Notes: generated by a model from the sequence alone, not told the origin. A stretch of DNA of 64,000 bases from Thauera humireducens (GCF_001051995.2 NZ_CP014646.1:3596001-3660000), one strand, 5' to 3'; shown: positions 16,926-28,032, counted from the first letter of the stretch. Translations and numbers: made by a program.

Positions 16926-17947
16926 TCATCGACATCCACGGTCACTACACGACGGCGCCGAAGGCGCTGGAAGACTGGCGCAACCAGCAGATCGCCGGCC
17001 TGAAGGACCCCTCGGTCGCACCCAAGGTCTCCGACCTGAAGATCAGCGATGACGAACTGCGCGAGACCATCGAGAAGAACCAGCTGCGCCTGATGAAGGA
17101 GCGCGGCTCGGACCTGACGATCTTCTCGCCGCGCGCCAGCTTCATGGCCCACCACATCGGCGACTTCAACACCAGCGCGACCTGGTCGGCGATCTGCAAC
17201 GAGCTGTGCTATCGCGTCTCGCAGCTGTTTCCGGACCACTTCATCGGCGCCGCCATGCTGCCGCAGTCGCCCGGTGTCGACCCGAAGACCTGCATCCCCG
17301 AGATCGAGAAGTGCGTCAATGAATACGGTTTCGTCGGCATCAACCTGAACCCGGACCCCTCCGGCGGCCACTGGACCAGCCCGCCGCTGCACGACCGTCA
17401 CTGGTACCCCATCTACGAGAAGATGGTCGAGCTCGACATCCCGGCCATGGTGCACGTGTCGACCAGCTGCAACGCCTGCTTCCACACCACCGGCGCGCAC
17501 TACCTCAACGCGGATACGACCGCCTTCATGCAGTGCCTGACCAGCGACCTGTTCAAGGACTTCCCGACGCTGAAGTTCGTGATTCCGCACGGCGGCGGCG
17601 CGGCGCCCTACCACTGGGGCCGTTTCCGCGGCCTGGCGCAGGAACTGAAGAAGCCGCTGCTCACCGAGCACCTGCTGAACAACATCTACTTCGACACCTG
17701 CGTGTACCACCAGCCCGGCATCGACCTGCTGACGAAGGTCATCCCGGTCAAGAACGTGCTGTTCGCCTCCGAGATGATCGGTGCGGTGCGTGGCATCGAC
17801 CCCGAGACCGGCCACTACTACGACGACACCAAGCGCTACATCGAGAGCGCCAACCTGACCGCCGAAGAGCGCCACATGATCTACGAAGGCAACGCCCGCC
17901 GCGTGTATTCGCGCCTGGATGCCGCGCTGAAGGCCAAGGGCCTGTAA
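16922..17947 (+). CDS. ligJ: 4-oxalomesaconate hydratase
   Basis: 341 aa. Amidohydrolase-fold hydratase that adds water to 4-oxalomesaconate to give 4-carboxy-4-hydroxy-2-oxoadipate in the protocatechuate 4,5-cleavage pathway. The N-terminal [10 protein letters not shown] provides the metal-binding His-x-His, and [16 protein letters not shown] carries the later histidine. Length equals that of the characterised LigJ. It overlaps ligU upstream and is followed after 14 bp by ligK with an AGAGG ribosome site between them. Confidence 0.93.
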   Translation: MIIDIHGHYTTAPKALEDWRNQQIAGLKDPSVAPKVSDLKISDDELRETIEKNQLRLMKERGSDLTIFSPRASFMAHHIGDFNTSATWSAICNELCYRVSQLFPDHFIGAAMLPQSPGVDPKTCIPEIEKCVNEYGFVGINLNPDPSGGHWTSPPLHDRHWYPIYEKMVELDIPAMVHVSTSCNACFHTTGAHYLNADTTAFMQCLTSDLFKDFPTLKFVIPHGGGAAPYHWGRFRGLAQELKKPLLTEHLLNNIYFDTCVYHQPGIDLLTKVIPVKNVLFASEMIGAVRGIDPETGHYYDDTKRYIESANLTAEERHMIYEGNARRVYSRLDAALKAKGL

Positions 17948-17961
17948 GAGGAGAGGGGAAG

Positions 17962-18654
17962 ATGACGCAACTGAACCAGCTCGGCATCGTCAAGCGCAAC
18001 ATCGTCCGCGCCGACAAGGCAGCGGTCGAAAAGCTGTCGCGCTTCGGCGTCGCCACCATCCACGAGGCCATGGGCCGCGTCGGCCTGATGAAGCCCTACA
18101 TGCGTCCGGTCTACACCGGCGCCAGGATGTGCGGCACCGCCGTCACCATCCTGCTGCAGCCGGGCGACAACTGGATGATGCACGTCGCCGCCGAACAGCT
18201 GCAGGAAGGCGACGTCGCCGTCGCCGCGTGCACCACCGACAACGCCGACGGCTTCTTCGGCGACCTGCTCGCCACCTCGTTCAAGGCGCGCGGCGCGCGC
18301 GGCCTGATCATCGATGGCGGCGTGCGCGACGTGGCCGATCTCGAGCAGATGGGCTTCCCGGTGTTCGCCAAGGCCATCCACGCCAAGGGCACCATCAAGG
18401 CCACGCTCGGCTCGGTGAACGTGCCGGTGGTGTGCGCCGGTGCGCTGGTCAATCCGGGTGACGTCGTCATTGCCGACGTCGACGGCGTGGTCGTCGTGCC
18501 CGCCGCCATCGCCCAGCAGGTGGCCGATGCCGCCGAGAAGCGCGAGTCCTTCGAAGGCGAGAAGCGCGAGAAGTTCGCTGCCGGCGTGCTCGGCCTCGAC
18601 CTCTACAAGATGCGCGAGCCGCTGGAAAAGGCCGGCCTCAAGTACATCGACTGA
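17962..18654 (+). CDS. ligK: 4-carboxy-4-hydroxy-2-oxoadipate aldolase
   Basis: 230 aa. RraA-like, class II divalent-metal aldolase that splits 4-carboxy-4-hydroxy-2-oxoadipate into pyruvate and oxaloacetate, the last step of protocatechuate meta-cleavage; such enzymes also decarboxylate oxaloacetate. The metal/substrate signature is in [20 protein letters not shown], with the Arg-Asp pair. [11 protein letters not shown] supplies the pyruvate-binding loop. The preceding gene makes its substrate. Confidence 0.94.
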   Translation: MTQLNQLGIVKRNIVRADKAAVEKLSRFGVATIHEAMGRVGLMKPYMRPVYTGARMCGTAVTILLQPGDNWMMHVAAEQLQEGDVAVAACTTDNADGFFGDLLATSFKARGARGLIIDGGVRDVADLEQMGFPVFAKAIHAKGTIKATLGSVNVPVVCAGALVNPGDVVIADVDGVVVVPAAIAQQVADAAEKRESFEGEKREKFAAGVLGLDLYKMREPLEKAGLKYID

Positions 18655-18759
18655 GGTTCAGCCGCCGACTACAAAAAGGGACGGTCCGACCGGCGCCGGC
18701 TGCAGCGCACCGGCGGGCCCCACCCCCAGCCACAACAGAGAGAACACCAGAGGACACGC
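18655..18759 (+). other. ligK-ligI spacer
   Basis: 105 bp with GC-rich short dyads (for example around 18693-18716) but no clear terminator or promoter. AGAGGA before the ligI start supplies the ribosome-binding site. The operon probably continues through it. Confidence 0.4.
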
Positions 18760-19674
18760 ATGCAATTCGAAAAGACCCCCGGCTGGCTCGATTGGTACGC
18801 CGGCCCGAGCAAGCCCCGCTTCACGCTGCCGGCCGGCGCGGTGGATGCGCACTGCCATGTGTTCGGCCCCGGCGCGGAGTTTCCCTACGCCCCCGAACGC
18901 AAGTACACCCCCTGCGACGCGAGCAAGGCGCAGCTCTTCGCGCTGCGCGACCACCTCGGCTTCGCCCGTAACGTGGTCGTGCAGGCCACCTGCCACGGCG
19001 CCGACAACCGCGCCATGGTCGATGCGTGCAAGGCTTCGAGCGGCAGGGCGCGCGGGGTCGCCACGGTGCGTCGCAGCATCACCGACCAGGAACTGCAGGA
19101 CCTGCACGCCGCCGGCGTGCGCGGCGTGCGCTTCAACTTCGTCAAGCGCCTGGTGGACTTCACGCCCAAGGACGAACTGCTCGAGATCGCCAACCGCATC
19201 GCCCCGCTGGGCTGGCACGTGGTGATCTACTTCGAGGCGGTCGACCTGCCCGAGCTGTGGGACTTCTTCACCGCGCTGCCCACCACCGTGGTCGTCGACC
19301 ACATGGGCCGCCCGGACGTCTCCAAGCCGATCGACGGTCCGGAGTTCGAGCTGTTCGTGAAGTTCATGCGCGAGAACTCCAACGTCTGGTCCAAGGTCAG
19401 CTGCCCCGAGCGCCTGTCCGTCACCGGCCCCAAGGCGCTGGACGACGAGCAGAATGCCTACCGGGACGTCGTGCCCTTCGCCCGCCGCATCGTCGAGCAG
19501 TTCCCCGACCGCGTGCTGTGGGGTACCGACTGGCCGCACCCCAACCTGAAGGACCACATGCCCGACGACGGCCTGCTGGTCGACTTCATCCCGCACATCG
19601 CGCCGACCGCCGAACTGCAGCGCAAGCTGCTGGTCGATAACCCGATGCGTCTCTACTGGCCGGAGGAGTGCTGA
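18760..19674 (+). CDS. ligI: 2-pyrone-4,6-dicarboxylate hydrolase
   Basis: 304 aa. Amidohydrolase-superfamily lactonase that opens 2-pyrone-4,6-dicarboxylate to 4-oxalomesaconate without needing a metal. Seen: VDAHCHVFGPGAEFPY at residues about 28-43, YFEAVDLPELW in the middle and the catalytic Asp in LWGTDWPHPNLKDH near residue 250. Length and motifs match characterised LigI. It links LigC (which makes the pyrone) to LigU/LigJ. The stop is followed within three bases by the ligA start region. Confidence 0.95.
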   Translation: MQFEKTPGWLDWYAGPSKPRFTLPAGAVDAHCHVFGPGAEFPYAPERKYTPCDASKAQLFALRDHLGFARNVVVQATCHGADNRAMVDACKASSGRARGVATVRRSITDQELQDLHAAGVRGVRFNFVKRLVDFTPKDELLEIANRIAPLGWHVVIYFEAVDLPELWDFFTALPTTVVVDHMGRPDVSKPIDGPEFELFVKFMRENSNVWSKVSCPERLSVTGPKALDDEQNAYRDVVPFARRIVEQFPDRVLWGTDWPHPNLKDHMPDDGLLVDFIPHIAPTAELQRKLLVDNPMRLYWPEEC

Positions 19675-19676
19675 TC

Positions 19677-20978
<1,302 letters not shown>

Positions 20979-20979
<1 letters not shown>

Positions 20980-21938
20980 TGAGCAAGACGATCAAGGTCG
21001 CACTCGCCGGTGCCGGCGCATTCGGCATCAAGCACCTGGACGGCATCAAGAACATCGACGGCGTCGAAGTGGTTTCGCTGATCGGCCGTGACCTGGAAAA
21101 GACCCGCGAAGTCGCCACGCAGTACAAGGTCGGCCACGTCACCAATGACCTCGCCGAGACCCTGGCGCTGCCCGAGGTCGATGCGGTGATCCTGTGCACT
21201 CCGACGCAGATGCACGCCGACCAGTCGATCCAGTGCCTGAAGGCCGGCAAGCACGTGCAGGTCGAGATCCCGCTCGCCGACACGCTGAAGGGCGCCGAGG
21301 AAGTCGCGCGCCTGCAGAAGGAAACCGGCCTGGTCGCCATGGTCGGCCACACGCGCCGCTTCAACCCCAGCCACCAGTGGGTGCACAACAAGGTCAAGGC
21401 GGGTGAGTTCAATGTCCAGCAGATGGACGTGCAGACCTATTTCTTCCGCCGCACCAACATGAACGCGCTGGGCCAGCCGCGCAGCTGGACCGACCACCTG
21501 CTGTGGCACCATGCGGCCCACACCGTCGATCTGTTCGCCTATCAGGCCAACAGCCCGATCGTGCAGGCCAATGCCATCCAGGGCCCGATCCACCCGACGC
21601 TGGGCATCGCGATGGACATGTCCATCCAGCTCAAGGCCGCGAACGGCGCCATCTGCACGCTGTCGCTGTCCTTCAACAATGACGGCCCGCTCGGCACCTT
21701 CTTCCGCTACATCGGCGACACCGGCACCTACATCGCCCGCTACGACGACCTGTTCAACGGCAAGGAAGAGAAGATCGACGTCTCCAAGGTCGACGTGTCG
21801 ATGAACGGCATCGAGCTGCAGGACCGCGAGTTCTTTGCCGCCATCCGCGAAGGCCGCGAGCCGAACTCGAGCGTGCACAAGGTGCTGCCGTGCTACCAGG
21901 TGCTGCACCAGCTCGAGCAGCAACTGAACGCCGCCTGA
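20979..21938 (+). CDS. ligC: 4-carboxy-2-hydroxymuconate-6-semialdehyde dehydrogenase
   Basis: 319 aa. Gfo/Idh/MocA-fold NAD(P)-dependent enzyme that oxidises the LigAB product (as its cyclic hemiacetal) to 2-pyrone-4,6-dicarboxylate. The Rossmann motif VALAGAGAFGIKHLDG opens the protein; the Gfo/Idh signature region is in HVQVEIPLADT, and WHHAAHTVDLFAYQ resembles the substrate-side histidines of LigC. Start overlaps the ligB stop by one base. Last gene of the lig operon; hairpins follow. Confidence 0.95.
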
Positions 21939-21952
21939 GCCCGATGCATCGC

Positions 21953-22014
21953 GCCTGATCCGTCCCGATCAGGCTTTCCGGCTCCATCCTCACGGCTGGA
22001 GCCGTTGTCATTTT
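21953..22014 (+). terminator. Tandem hairpins ending the lig operon
   Basis: GCCTGATC/GATCAGGC (21953-21974) and CGGCTCCA/TGGAGCCG (21979-22004) follow ligC; the second is trailed by a T-rich stretch (TTGTCATTTT). Together they look like a terminator before the aldo/keto reductase gene. Confidence 0.6.
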
Positions 22015-22029
22015 CTGCAGGAGCCCCGC

Positions 22030-23031
22030 ATGCAACAACGCAAACTCGGTCCCTTCCAGGTCGGCGCCATCGGCCTGGGCTGCATGAACCTGAGCCACGC
22101 CTATGGCGTGCCGCCTTCGCCCGAAGTGGGCGAAGCCGTGTTGCTGCGGGCGCTGGAACTGGGCGTGACGCACTTCGACACCGCCGCGCTGTACGGCTTC
22201 GGCGCCAACGAGACGCTGGTGGGCCGTGTGCTGGGCAAGCACCGTTCGCGCTACACGCTGGCGAGCAAGTGCGGCATGACCGGCGTGGATGGCAAGCGCG
22301 TCATCGACGGCCGTCCCGCGACCATCAAGCGCACCTGCGAAGAGGCGCTGCAGCGCCTGCAGACCGACGTCATCGACCTGTACTACCTGCACCGCTGGGA
22401 CAAGGTGGTGCCGATCGAGGACAGCATGGGCGCGATGGCCGACCTGGTGCGCGAGGGCAAGATCCGCAGTATCGGCCTGTCCGAGGTGTCGGCCGATACC
22501 CTGCGCCGCGCGCATGCGGTGCACCCGGTCGCGGCGCTGCAGACCGAATATTCGCTGTGGACGCGCAACCCCGAGATCGCGGTGCTCGACGCCTGCCGCG
22601 AACTGGGCGTCTCCTTTGTCGCCTTCAGTCCGGTGGCGCGCGGTTTCCTCGCCGGCGCGCTGACCGATCCGGCGCAGGTCGCCGCCTTCGAGGCCAAGGA
22701 CATCCGCCGCGCGATGCCGCGCTTCCAGAGCGCGCATTTCGCTGCCAACCTGCGACTGCTCGACGGCTACCTCGGGCTCGCGCGCGAGGCCGGCTGCACG
22801 CCCGCGCAACTGGCGCTGGCCTGGTTGCTGGCCAAGGGTACGGACATCCTGCCGATTCCCGGCACGACCAGCCTCGCGCACCTGGAAGAGAACCTGAAGG
22901 CCGCCGACGTCGCGCTGGCGCCCGACCTCGTCGCGCGGCTCGAGGCCCTGATCAACGCCCGGACCGTCTCCGGCCCGCGCTACCCGGCCGCCACGCAGGT
23001 CGAGATCGATACCGAAGAATTCGCTGCGTGA
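22030..23031 (+). CDS. Aldo/keto reductase
   Basis: 333 aa. NADPH-dependent oxidoreductase with a TIM barrel. The catalytic tetrad is seen as Asp and Tyr in HFDTAALYGFG, Lys in LASKCGM and His in YYLHRWD. CAGGAG precedes the ATG. It resembles the YajO/PerA-like aryl-alcohol dehydrogenase group of bacterial AKRs. Directly downstream of the lig operon, it may reduce aromatic aldehydes feeding into protocatechuate, but that is inference. Terminator follows. Confidence 0.9.
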   Translation: MQQRKLGPFQVGAIGLGCMNLSHAYGVPPSPEVGEAVLLRALELGVTHFDTAALYGFGANETLVGRVLGKHRSRYTLASKCGMTGVDGKRVIDGRPATIKRTCEEALQRLQTDVIDLYYLHRWDKVVPIEDSMGAMADLVREGKIRSIGLSEVSADTLRRAHAVHPVAALQTEYSLWTRNPEIAVLDACRELGVSFVAFSPVARGFLAGALTDPAQVAAFEAKDIRRAMPRFQSAHFAANLRLLDGYLGLAREAGCTPAQLALAWLLAKGTDILPIPGTTSLAHLEENLKAADVALAPDLVARLEALINARTVSGPRYPAATQVEIDTEEFAA

Positions 23032-23100
23032 GCGGTGCCGCGGACAACGACTCCCTCTACGGTTCCGTCATCCACCCGGATGCGGAGCCGGTTCCCTCGA

Positions 23101-23137
23101 CCCCCGCGCCGCCTCCCCGCGGCCGGGGGTTCTTTTT
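23101..23137 (+). terminator. Terminator of the aldo/keto reductase gene
   Basis: CCCCCG (23101-23106) pairs with CGGGGG (23124-23129) with extra GC pairing inside, followed by TTCTTTTT. Confidence 0.7.
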
Positions 23138-23186
23138 GAATCCCTGACCTGCGTGCCGGTCGCAAGCCCGGCCGCCGGAGCCTGAC

Positions 23187-24143
23187 GTGCTCGACATCCT
23201 CGCCATCACCACCCCGGTCTTCATCCTGATCGGCCTCGGCTTCGGCGCCGTGCGCCTGGGCCTGTTCTCCAAGCCCGACATGCGCGTGCTCGGCACCTTC
23301 GTCATCCGCTTCGCGTTGCCGGCGATGCTGTTCCAGGCCCTGTCGCAGCGGCCTTTCCGTGAGGTGATGAACTCCGGTTATCTGCTCGCCTATGCGCTGG
23401 GCTCGCTCGCGGCGATGGCGGCGACGGTGCTGCTGGCGCGCTGGGTGTTCAAGCGCAGCTTCCGCGACAGCGTCGTGTTCGGCATGGGGGCGTCGCTGTC
23501 GAACAGCGCGTTCATCGGCCTGCCGGTGGCGCTGCAGGTGCTGGGCCCGATCGCCACCGTGGCGATGGCGCTGACCATGCTGGTCGAGAACCTGCTGATG
23601 CTGCCGCTGGTGCTGATCCTGGCCGACAGCGCCGGCAACAGGGGCGCGAGCATCCTGCGCATCCTGCGCGACATCGCGCTCAACCTGCTGAAGAACCCGA
23701 TGATCATCGCGATCGCCATCGGCTTCAGCTTCGCGCTCACCGGCATCCGCCTGCCGCAGCCGCTGTTCAAGGCGATCGACATGCTGTCGCTGGCCTCGGC
23801 CGCGATCGCGCTGTTCGTCATCGGCGGCAACCTCGCCGGCAGCACGGTGAAGGGGATGGGGCGCGAGGTCGCCCTTGTGACTGGCGGCAAGCTCCTGCTG
23901 CACCCGCTGGCGGTGTTGCTGGCGGTGTTTCTGATCCCGGGCATTTCCGCCGAGCTGCAGGCCGCAGCGGTGTTCTTCGCCTGCGTACCGATGTTCAGCA
24001 TCTACGCCATCCTCGGCCAGAAGTACGGCCTGGAAGGCCTGTGCTCCGCGGTGCTGGTGATGGCGACCGTGGTCTCCTTCATCACCATCAGCGCGTTCAT
24101 CTGGCTGGTGAAGGTCGGCGGGGTGATCCCGGGGCTGGGCTGA
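23187..24143 (+). CDS. AEC-family (auxin efflux carrier-like) transporter
   Basis: 318 aa with about 10 membrane segments in two five-helix halves, opening LDILAITTPVFILIGLGFG. Bacterial AEC proteins move organic acids such as malonate or malate. A GTG start at 23187 is used, with GGAG six bases upstream. It converges with the SDR gene at 24159. No regulator is attached, and the substrate is unknown. Confidence 0.87.
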   Translation: MLDILAITTPVFILIGLGFGAVRLGLFSKPDMRVLGTFVIRFALPAMLFQALSQRPFREVMNSGYLLAYALGSLAAMAATVLLARWVFKRSFRDSVVFGMGASLSNSAFIGLPVALQVLGPIATVAMALTMLVENLLMLPLVLILADSAGNRGASILRILRDIALNLLKNPMIIAIAIGFSFALTGIRLPQPLFKAIDMLSLASAAIALFVIGGNLAGSTVKGMGREVALVTGGKLLLHPLAVLLAVFLIPGISAELQAAAVFFACVPMFSIYAILGQKYGLEGLCSAVLVMATVVSFITISAFIWLVKVGGVIPGLG

Positions 24144-24158
24144 GCCCCGGGTACCGCC

Positions 24159-24941
24159 TCACAGCCCGGGCAGGCTGTCCTCGGGCGCGCCCCAGGCGAG
24201 CCAGCCGCCGTCGGCGACCAGGGTGCTGCCGGTGACGAAGCTGGCACGCTCGGAGGCGAGGAAGGCGATGACCTCGGCGATCTCTTCCGGGCGCGCCATC
24301 CGGCCCATCGGCGTGCGGGACAGCAGGCTGCGAGCGTTCAGCGCACCCTTCGCTTCCAGTTCGGCCACCAGCGCGGTGCGCACATAGCCCGGCGCGACGG
24401 CGTTGACGCGCACGCCGTGGCGAGCCCATTCGCAGGCCATCGAACGCGTCATGCCGACGATGCCCGCCTTCGCCGCTGCATAGGCGTTGCGCTGGGGAAT
24501 GCCGGCGAAGCCCGCGATGGAGGACAGGTTGACGATGCTGCCGCAGCCCTGCGCAAGCATCACCCGACCCACCGCCTGCGACATCAGGAAGGTGCCGCGC
24601 AGGTGCACGCCGATCACCCGGTCGAAGGCGGCGAGTTGCTGATCGACCGTGGCGGCGACCTGCTCGGGGACGCCGGCGTTGTTCACCAGCATGTCGATGC
24701 GGCCGAAGCGGTCCACGACAGTGTCGACCAGCGCCGCGACATCCTCCTGCCCGGTCACGTCGGCACCCAGGCCACAGTGGCGTTCGCCCAGCGCGGCCGC
24801 ACGTGCCTGCGCCGCATCCGCACGCAGGTCGGCGACGACCACATGTTCGACTTCCTGGGCCAGGCGCTGGGCCGTGGCCCAGCCGATGCCGTCGGCGCCG
24901 CCGGTGACGATCGCCACCTTGCCCTTCGTCGGTGAGCTCAT
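24159..24941 (-). CDS. Short-chain dehydrogenase/reductase
   Basis: 260 aa. NAD(P)-dependent classical SDR: cofactor motif TGGADGIG, NNAG, catalytic Ser in IVNLSSIAG and the Tyr-x-x-x-Lys in YAAAKAG. It is last in a four-gene operon (27909 to 24159: SDR, KstD-like FAD enzyme, NIPSNAP, SDR). Likely oxidises or reduces a ring hydroxyl or ketone in the pathway served by the FAD enzyme. Confidence 0.9.
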   Translation of the reverse strand: MSSPTKGKVAIVTGGADGIGWATAQRLAQEVEHVVVADLRADAAQARAAALGERHCGLGADVTGQEDVAALVDTVVDRFGRIDMLVNNAGVPEQVAATVDQQLAAFDRVIGVHLRGTFLMSQAVGRVMLAQGCGSIVNLSSIAGFAGIPQRNAYAAAKAGIVGMTRSMACEWARHGVRVNAVAPGYVRTALVAELEAKGALNARSLLSRTPMGRMARPEEIAEVIAFLASERASFVTGSTLVADGGWLAWGAPEDSLPGL

Positions 24942-24944
24942 GCT

Positions 24945-25301
24945 TCAGGTCCTCCGCAGGCTGGGCATGTCGACCATGCGGATCAGCCGCGTTTCCTGGG
25001 CGGTGATCAGGTGGCCGGAGGCAGCAAGGTACTTCGGGAAGTCGGGGTGCGTGTCGCGCGCCCGGCAACGCGCCTCGTAGTCCGCCATGCTGTCGTAGGC
25101 CCACAGATGGATGAACTGGTTCTGTGCGCCGACGAGGCTGGTGTAGAAACCGACCGGGTGACCGAGGGTCTCGAGCAGGATCGGCATCGCGAGACGGTCG
25201 AAGACCTCGATGAACTCGTTCATCTTGCGCAGCTGGATGGTGTAGATGCGGTGATCCACCAGCGGCTTGTCGAGCGGGCGGGGCAGGGCCTCAGGCAACA
25301 T
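24945..25301 (-). CDS. NIPSNAP-family protein
   Basis: 118 aa. Dimeric alpha/beta-barrel fold protein of the NIPSNAP type, recognisable by VDHRIYTIQLRKMNEFIEVF and HLWAYDSMADYEARC. Its biochemical role is unknown, but such genes recur in catabolic operons. The start at 25301 lies 11 bp inside the end of the upstream FAD gene, indicating coupling; it sits 3 bp from the SDR gene downstream. A longer relative is encoded at 55684 in the second FAD/SDR operon. Confidence 0.85.
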   Translation of the reverse strand: MLPEALPRPLDKPLVDHRIYTIQLRKMNEFIEVFDRLAMPILLETLGHPVGFYTSLVGAQNQFIHLWAYDSMADYEARCRARDTHPDFPKYLAASGHLITAQETRLIRMVDMPSLRRT

Positions 25302-27060
25302 GGACCATCTCCTTGCGCTCGATCTGCATGGCGGGGATCTGCACCGTTTCCAGCGCACCGGCGATGTGACGGCCCGTGATGTAGCCGAAGGTCATGATCG
25401 GCCCGAGCGTGATGCCGGCGCCGGGGTAGTTGCCGCCCATCACGCTGGCGCGGTCGTTGCCCACCGAGAACAGGCCGGGGATGGGGGCGCCGGTGTCGTC
25501 CAGCACTTCGCCGACCACGCTGGTGCGGATGCCGTCGAAGGTGCCGAGATCGCCCATCACCACCTTGACCGCGTAGTACGGCCCCTTGCCGACCGGTGCG
25601 ACGCAGGGGTTGGGCTTGTTTTCCGGGTCGGCCAGGTAGCGGTTGAAGGCGGTGGTGCCGCGGCCGAACTGCAGGTCGTGGCCGCCGGCCGCGCCCTGGT
25701 TGTAGGCGGCGACGGTCTTTTCCAGGCCCTCGGCATCGATGCCGGCGTTGCGTGCCAGTTCGGCCAGCGTGTCGCCCTTGATCAGGTAGCCGTTGCGGAG
25801 GAACTTGCCGACCGGCATCGGCGCGGGCTTGACATAGCCCAGGCCATACTTGCTCAGCGTGGCCTGATCGCACACCAGCCACATCGCGGTTTCCTTCTCG
25901 TCCTTGCAGGCCTCGATCATGGCGGCGCCGACGTCGTGGTAGGACTCGGACTCGTTGCAGAAGCGCTTGCCCTTGCGCGTCACACCGATGATGCCCGGCT
26001 TGTAGCGGTCGAGCAGGTGGGGAAAGACGCCGAAGCGGCCCTTGCCCAGCGGCACCCGCGACACCGGCATCCAGGCCGAGGCGTTGGGGTAGCGGATCTC
26101 GACCACGCCGCCGACCTGCTCGGCCATGCGCGCGCCGTCACCGGTGTTGCCGGCCGGCACGGGCGACAGGTGTTCGCCGCCGCGCTGCAGGTGCGGATAG
26201 GCCTTCCTGATGCGTGCGACATCGTGTGAGAAACCGCCGCAGGCCAGCACCACGCCGCGCCTGGCGGTGATGTGCACGGTATTGCCGTCCGGACCGTCGG
26301 CCAGGGCGCCCACGATGCGGCCGTCGTGCAGCGCCAGCTCCTTGGCGCCGGTGCGCGTGTAGATGGGAATGCCCAGGTCGAGGCAGGACTTGGCCAGCCG
26401 CGCGGCCAGCGCATTGCCGCTGGTGACGTTGATGCCGCGTCGGTACAGCGCCAGTTCCTTGACGTGGGTGGCCAGTCGCCGGGCGACGTAGGTGAAGGAT
26501 TTCAGCGACTTGGTGGCGTTGAAGAAGTGCTTCAGGTCGGCATTGGACGAATTGAACATCATGCCGATGAAGGTGATCGTTTCCAGCGGCGGACGCAGGC
26601 GACCCATGTGCTCGCCCAGCACGCGAATGTCGAAGGGCGCGGCGAGGATCGAGCGGCCGATGTCGACCCCGCCCGGCACGGTGGGGTGGTAGTCGGGATA
26701 GAGGGTGGGGACGAATTTCACCGCGGTCTCGCGCTCGAAGAACTCGACCATCTCCGGGCCGGCGTCGAGAAAGGCCTCGGCCGCGACGGCGTCGTAGAAG
26801 GCGCCGGTCTCGTTCTTCATGTATTCGACGGCGGCCTCGCGGCTATCCGGGATGCCGGCCTTCTTCGCATGCGGGTTGCCGGGAATCCAGAGCACGCCAC
26901 CGGAGAAGGCGGTGGTGCCGCCGAAGACGTCTTCCTTCTCGATCACGACCACATCGAGGCCGTGCTTCTTCGCGGTGATGGCAGTGGACAGGCCGCCGGC
27001 GCCGGAGCCGACGACGAGCAGATCGCAGCTGATCCGGCTCGGGGGAACGGGGTGGTTCAT
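25291..27060 (-). CDS. KstD-like FAD-dependent dehydrogenase, copy 1
   Basis: 589 aa. Flavoprotein of the fumarate reductase/3-ketosteroid delta1-dehydrogenase superfamily. FAD binds at the N-terminal VVGSGAGGLSTAITAKKHG and FGGTTAFSGGVLWIPGN; the C-terminal VMGGNYPGAGITLGPIMTFG contains the Tyr and Gly that in KstD form the catalytic tyrosine and oxyanion position. Such enzymes desaturate next to a ring ketone and can aromatise oxo-cyclohexanes. It shares an operon with two SDRs and a NIPSNAP gene, divergent from an AraC regulator. Paralogues are at 53013 and 59087. Confidence 0.9.
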   Translation of the reverse strand: MNHPVPPSRISCDLLVVGSGAGGLSTAITAKKHGLDVVVIEKEDVFGGTTAFSGGVLWIPGNPHAKKAGIPDSREAAVEYMKNETGAFYDAVAAEAFLDAGPEMVEFFERETAVKFVPTLYPDYHPTVPGGVDIGRSILAAPFDIRVLGEHMGRLRPPLETITFIGMMFNSSNADLKHFFNATKSLKSFTYVARRLATHVKELALYRRGINVTSGNALAARLAKSCLDLGIPIYTRTGAKELALHDGRIVGALADGPDGNTVHITARRGVVLACGGFSHDVARIRKAYPHLQRGGEHLSPVPAGNTGDGARMAEQVGGVVEIRYPNASAWMPVSRVPLGKGRFGVFPHLLDRYKPGIIGVTRKGKRFCNESESYHDVGAAMIEACKDEKETAMWLVCDQATLSKYGLGYVKPAPMPVGKFLRNGYLIKGDTLAELARNAGIDAEGLEKTVAAYNQGAAGGHDLQFGRGTTAFNRYLADPENKPNPCVAPVGKGPYYAVKVVMGDLGTFDGIRTSVVGEVLDDTGAPIPGLFSVGNDRASVMGGNYPGAGITLGPIMTFGYITGRHIAGALETVQIPAMQIERKEMVHVA

Positions 27061-27093
27061 GGTCTCTTCCTTGATATGGGGGGCGGGTGCCGT

Positions 27094-27909
27094 TCAGGCT
27101 GCCTTGCCGGTCTGGTTGTAGCCGGGGCGCGGCACCAGATCCATCAGCATGCAGTCCATGCCGCCATCGACCAGGATCTCGGCGCCATTGACGTATGCGG
27201 CACGATCGCTGGCGAGGAAGGCGGCGACGTTGGCGATATCGACCGGCTCGCCGATGCGGCGGCTGGCAGTGACGGCCGCGCGCTTCTGCTCGAAGCCCGG
27301 TTCCTCGTAGAACTTCGCCGACAGTGCGGTACGGATCATGCCGGGGCATACCGCATTGCTGCGGATGCCCTGCGGGCCCCATTCGGCCGCCATCTGGCGC
27401 GACATCAGCAGCACGCCGGCCTTGCTCGCGCTGTAGGCGCCGCTATTGGTCTGCGGATTGAGCGCCGAGATCGAGGCGACGTTGACGATGCTGCCGCCGC
27501 CGCGTTCGCGCATGTGCGCGGCGAAACTGCGCGCGCACAGCAGATAGCCCGTCAGGTTCACGGCCAGCACCTGGTTCCAGTCGGCGAGGCTGACGTCGGC
27601 CAGCGGCGCGGCGCGCAGCAGGCCGGCATTGTTGATCAGCGCCTGGCAGGGGCCCAGTTCGCCTTGCACGCGCTGAGCGGCAGCCTGCACCGCCGCTTCG
27701 TCCGCGGTGTCGAGGGCGAGGCCGAGGGTCGTGGCACCGGCAGCGTTGAGTTGCGCCGACAGGCGCGACACGCCTTCGGCATTGAGGTCGAGCAGGACGA
27801 CGCGTGCGCCTGCAGCGGCAAGGGTCTCGGCGATGGCGGCGCCGATGCCGCTGGCCGCGCCGGTCACGACGCAGACCTTGCCTTCGAGGCCGAGCCAGTT
27901 GTCGATCAT
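27094..27909 (-). CDS. Short-chain dehydrogenase/reductase
   Basis: 271 aa from the ATG complementary to 27907-27909, chosen because GGGAG lies eight bases upstream; an ATG five codons earlier has no such signal. TGAASGIG, NNAG, Ser in VASISAL and the YSASK active site are present. Its active-site stretch NSGAYSASKAG and C-terminal half closely resemble the SDR at 57410 (NSGAYSSSKAA), so the two operons carry paralogous SDRs. First gene of the AraC-linked operon. Confidence 0.9.
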   Translation of the reverse strand: MIDNWLGLEGKVCVVTGAASGIGAAIAETLAAAGARVVLLDLNAEGVSRLSAQLNAAGATTLGLALDTADEAAVQAAAQRVQGELGPCQALINNAGLLRAAPLADVSLADWNQVLAVNLTGYLLCARSFAAHMRERGGGSIVNVASISALNPQTNSGAYSASKAGVLLMSRQMAAEWGPQGIRSNAVCPGMIRTALSAKFYEEPGFEQKRAAVTASRRIGEPVDIANVAAFLASDRAAYVNGAEILVDGGMDCMLMDLVPRPGYNQTGKAA

Positions 27910-27943
27910 GTTGGTGTCTCCCATGGGGGTCTTGGTGTGAGGC

Positions 27944-28001
27944 CATGTTAGGGAGGTCTATCGTCCGATCAAATCGACAAATGCTTCGGTGAGCCGGATA
28001 A
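27944..28001. promoter_or_regulatory. AraC-type promoter block (copy 1)
   Basis: The 123-bp space between the SDR operon (minus) and araC (plus) holds a 58-bp block that aligns without gaps to 33000-33057, in front of the dctP operon; over 27967-28001 the match is 24 of 35. Read on the minus strand there is a TTGATC, 16 bp, TAACAT promoter-like pair, with the shared ATTTGTNG element upstream of it where an AraC activator would bind. Confidence 0.6.
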
Positions 28002-28032
28002 TTCGTGCATCGGCGGAAAGGAGTTCGATGGC

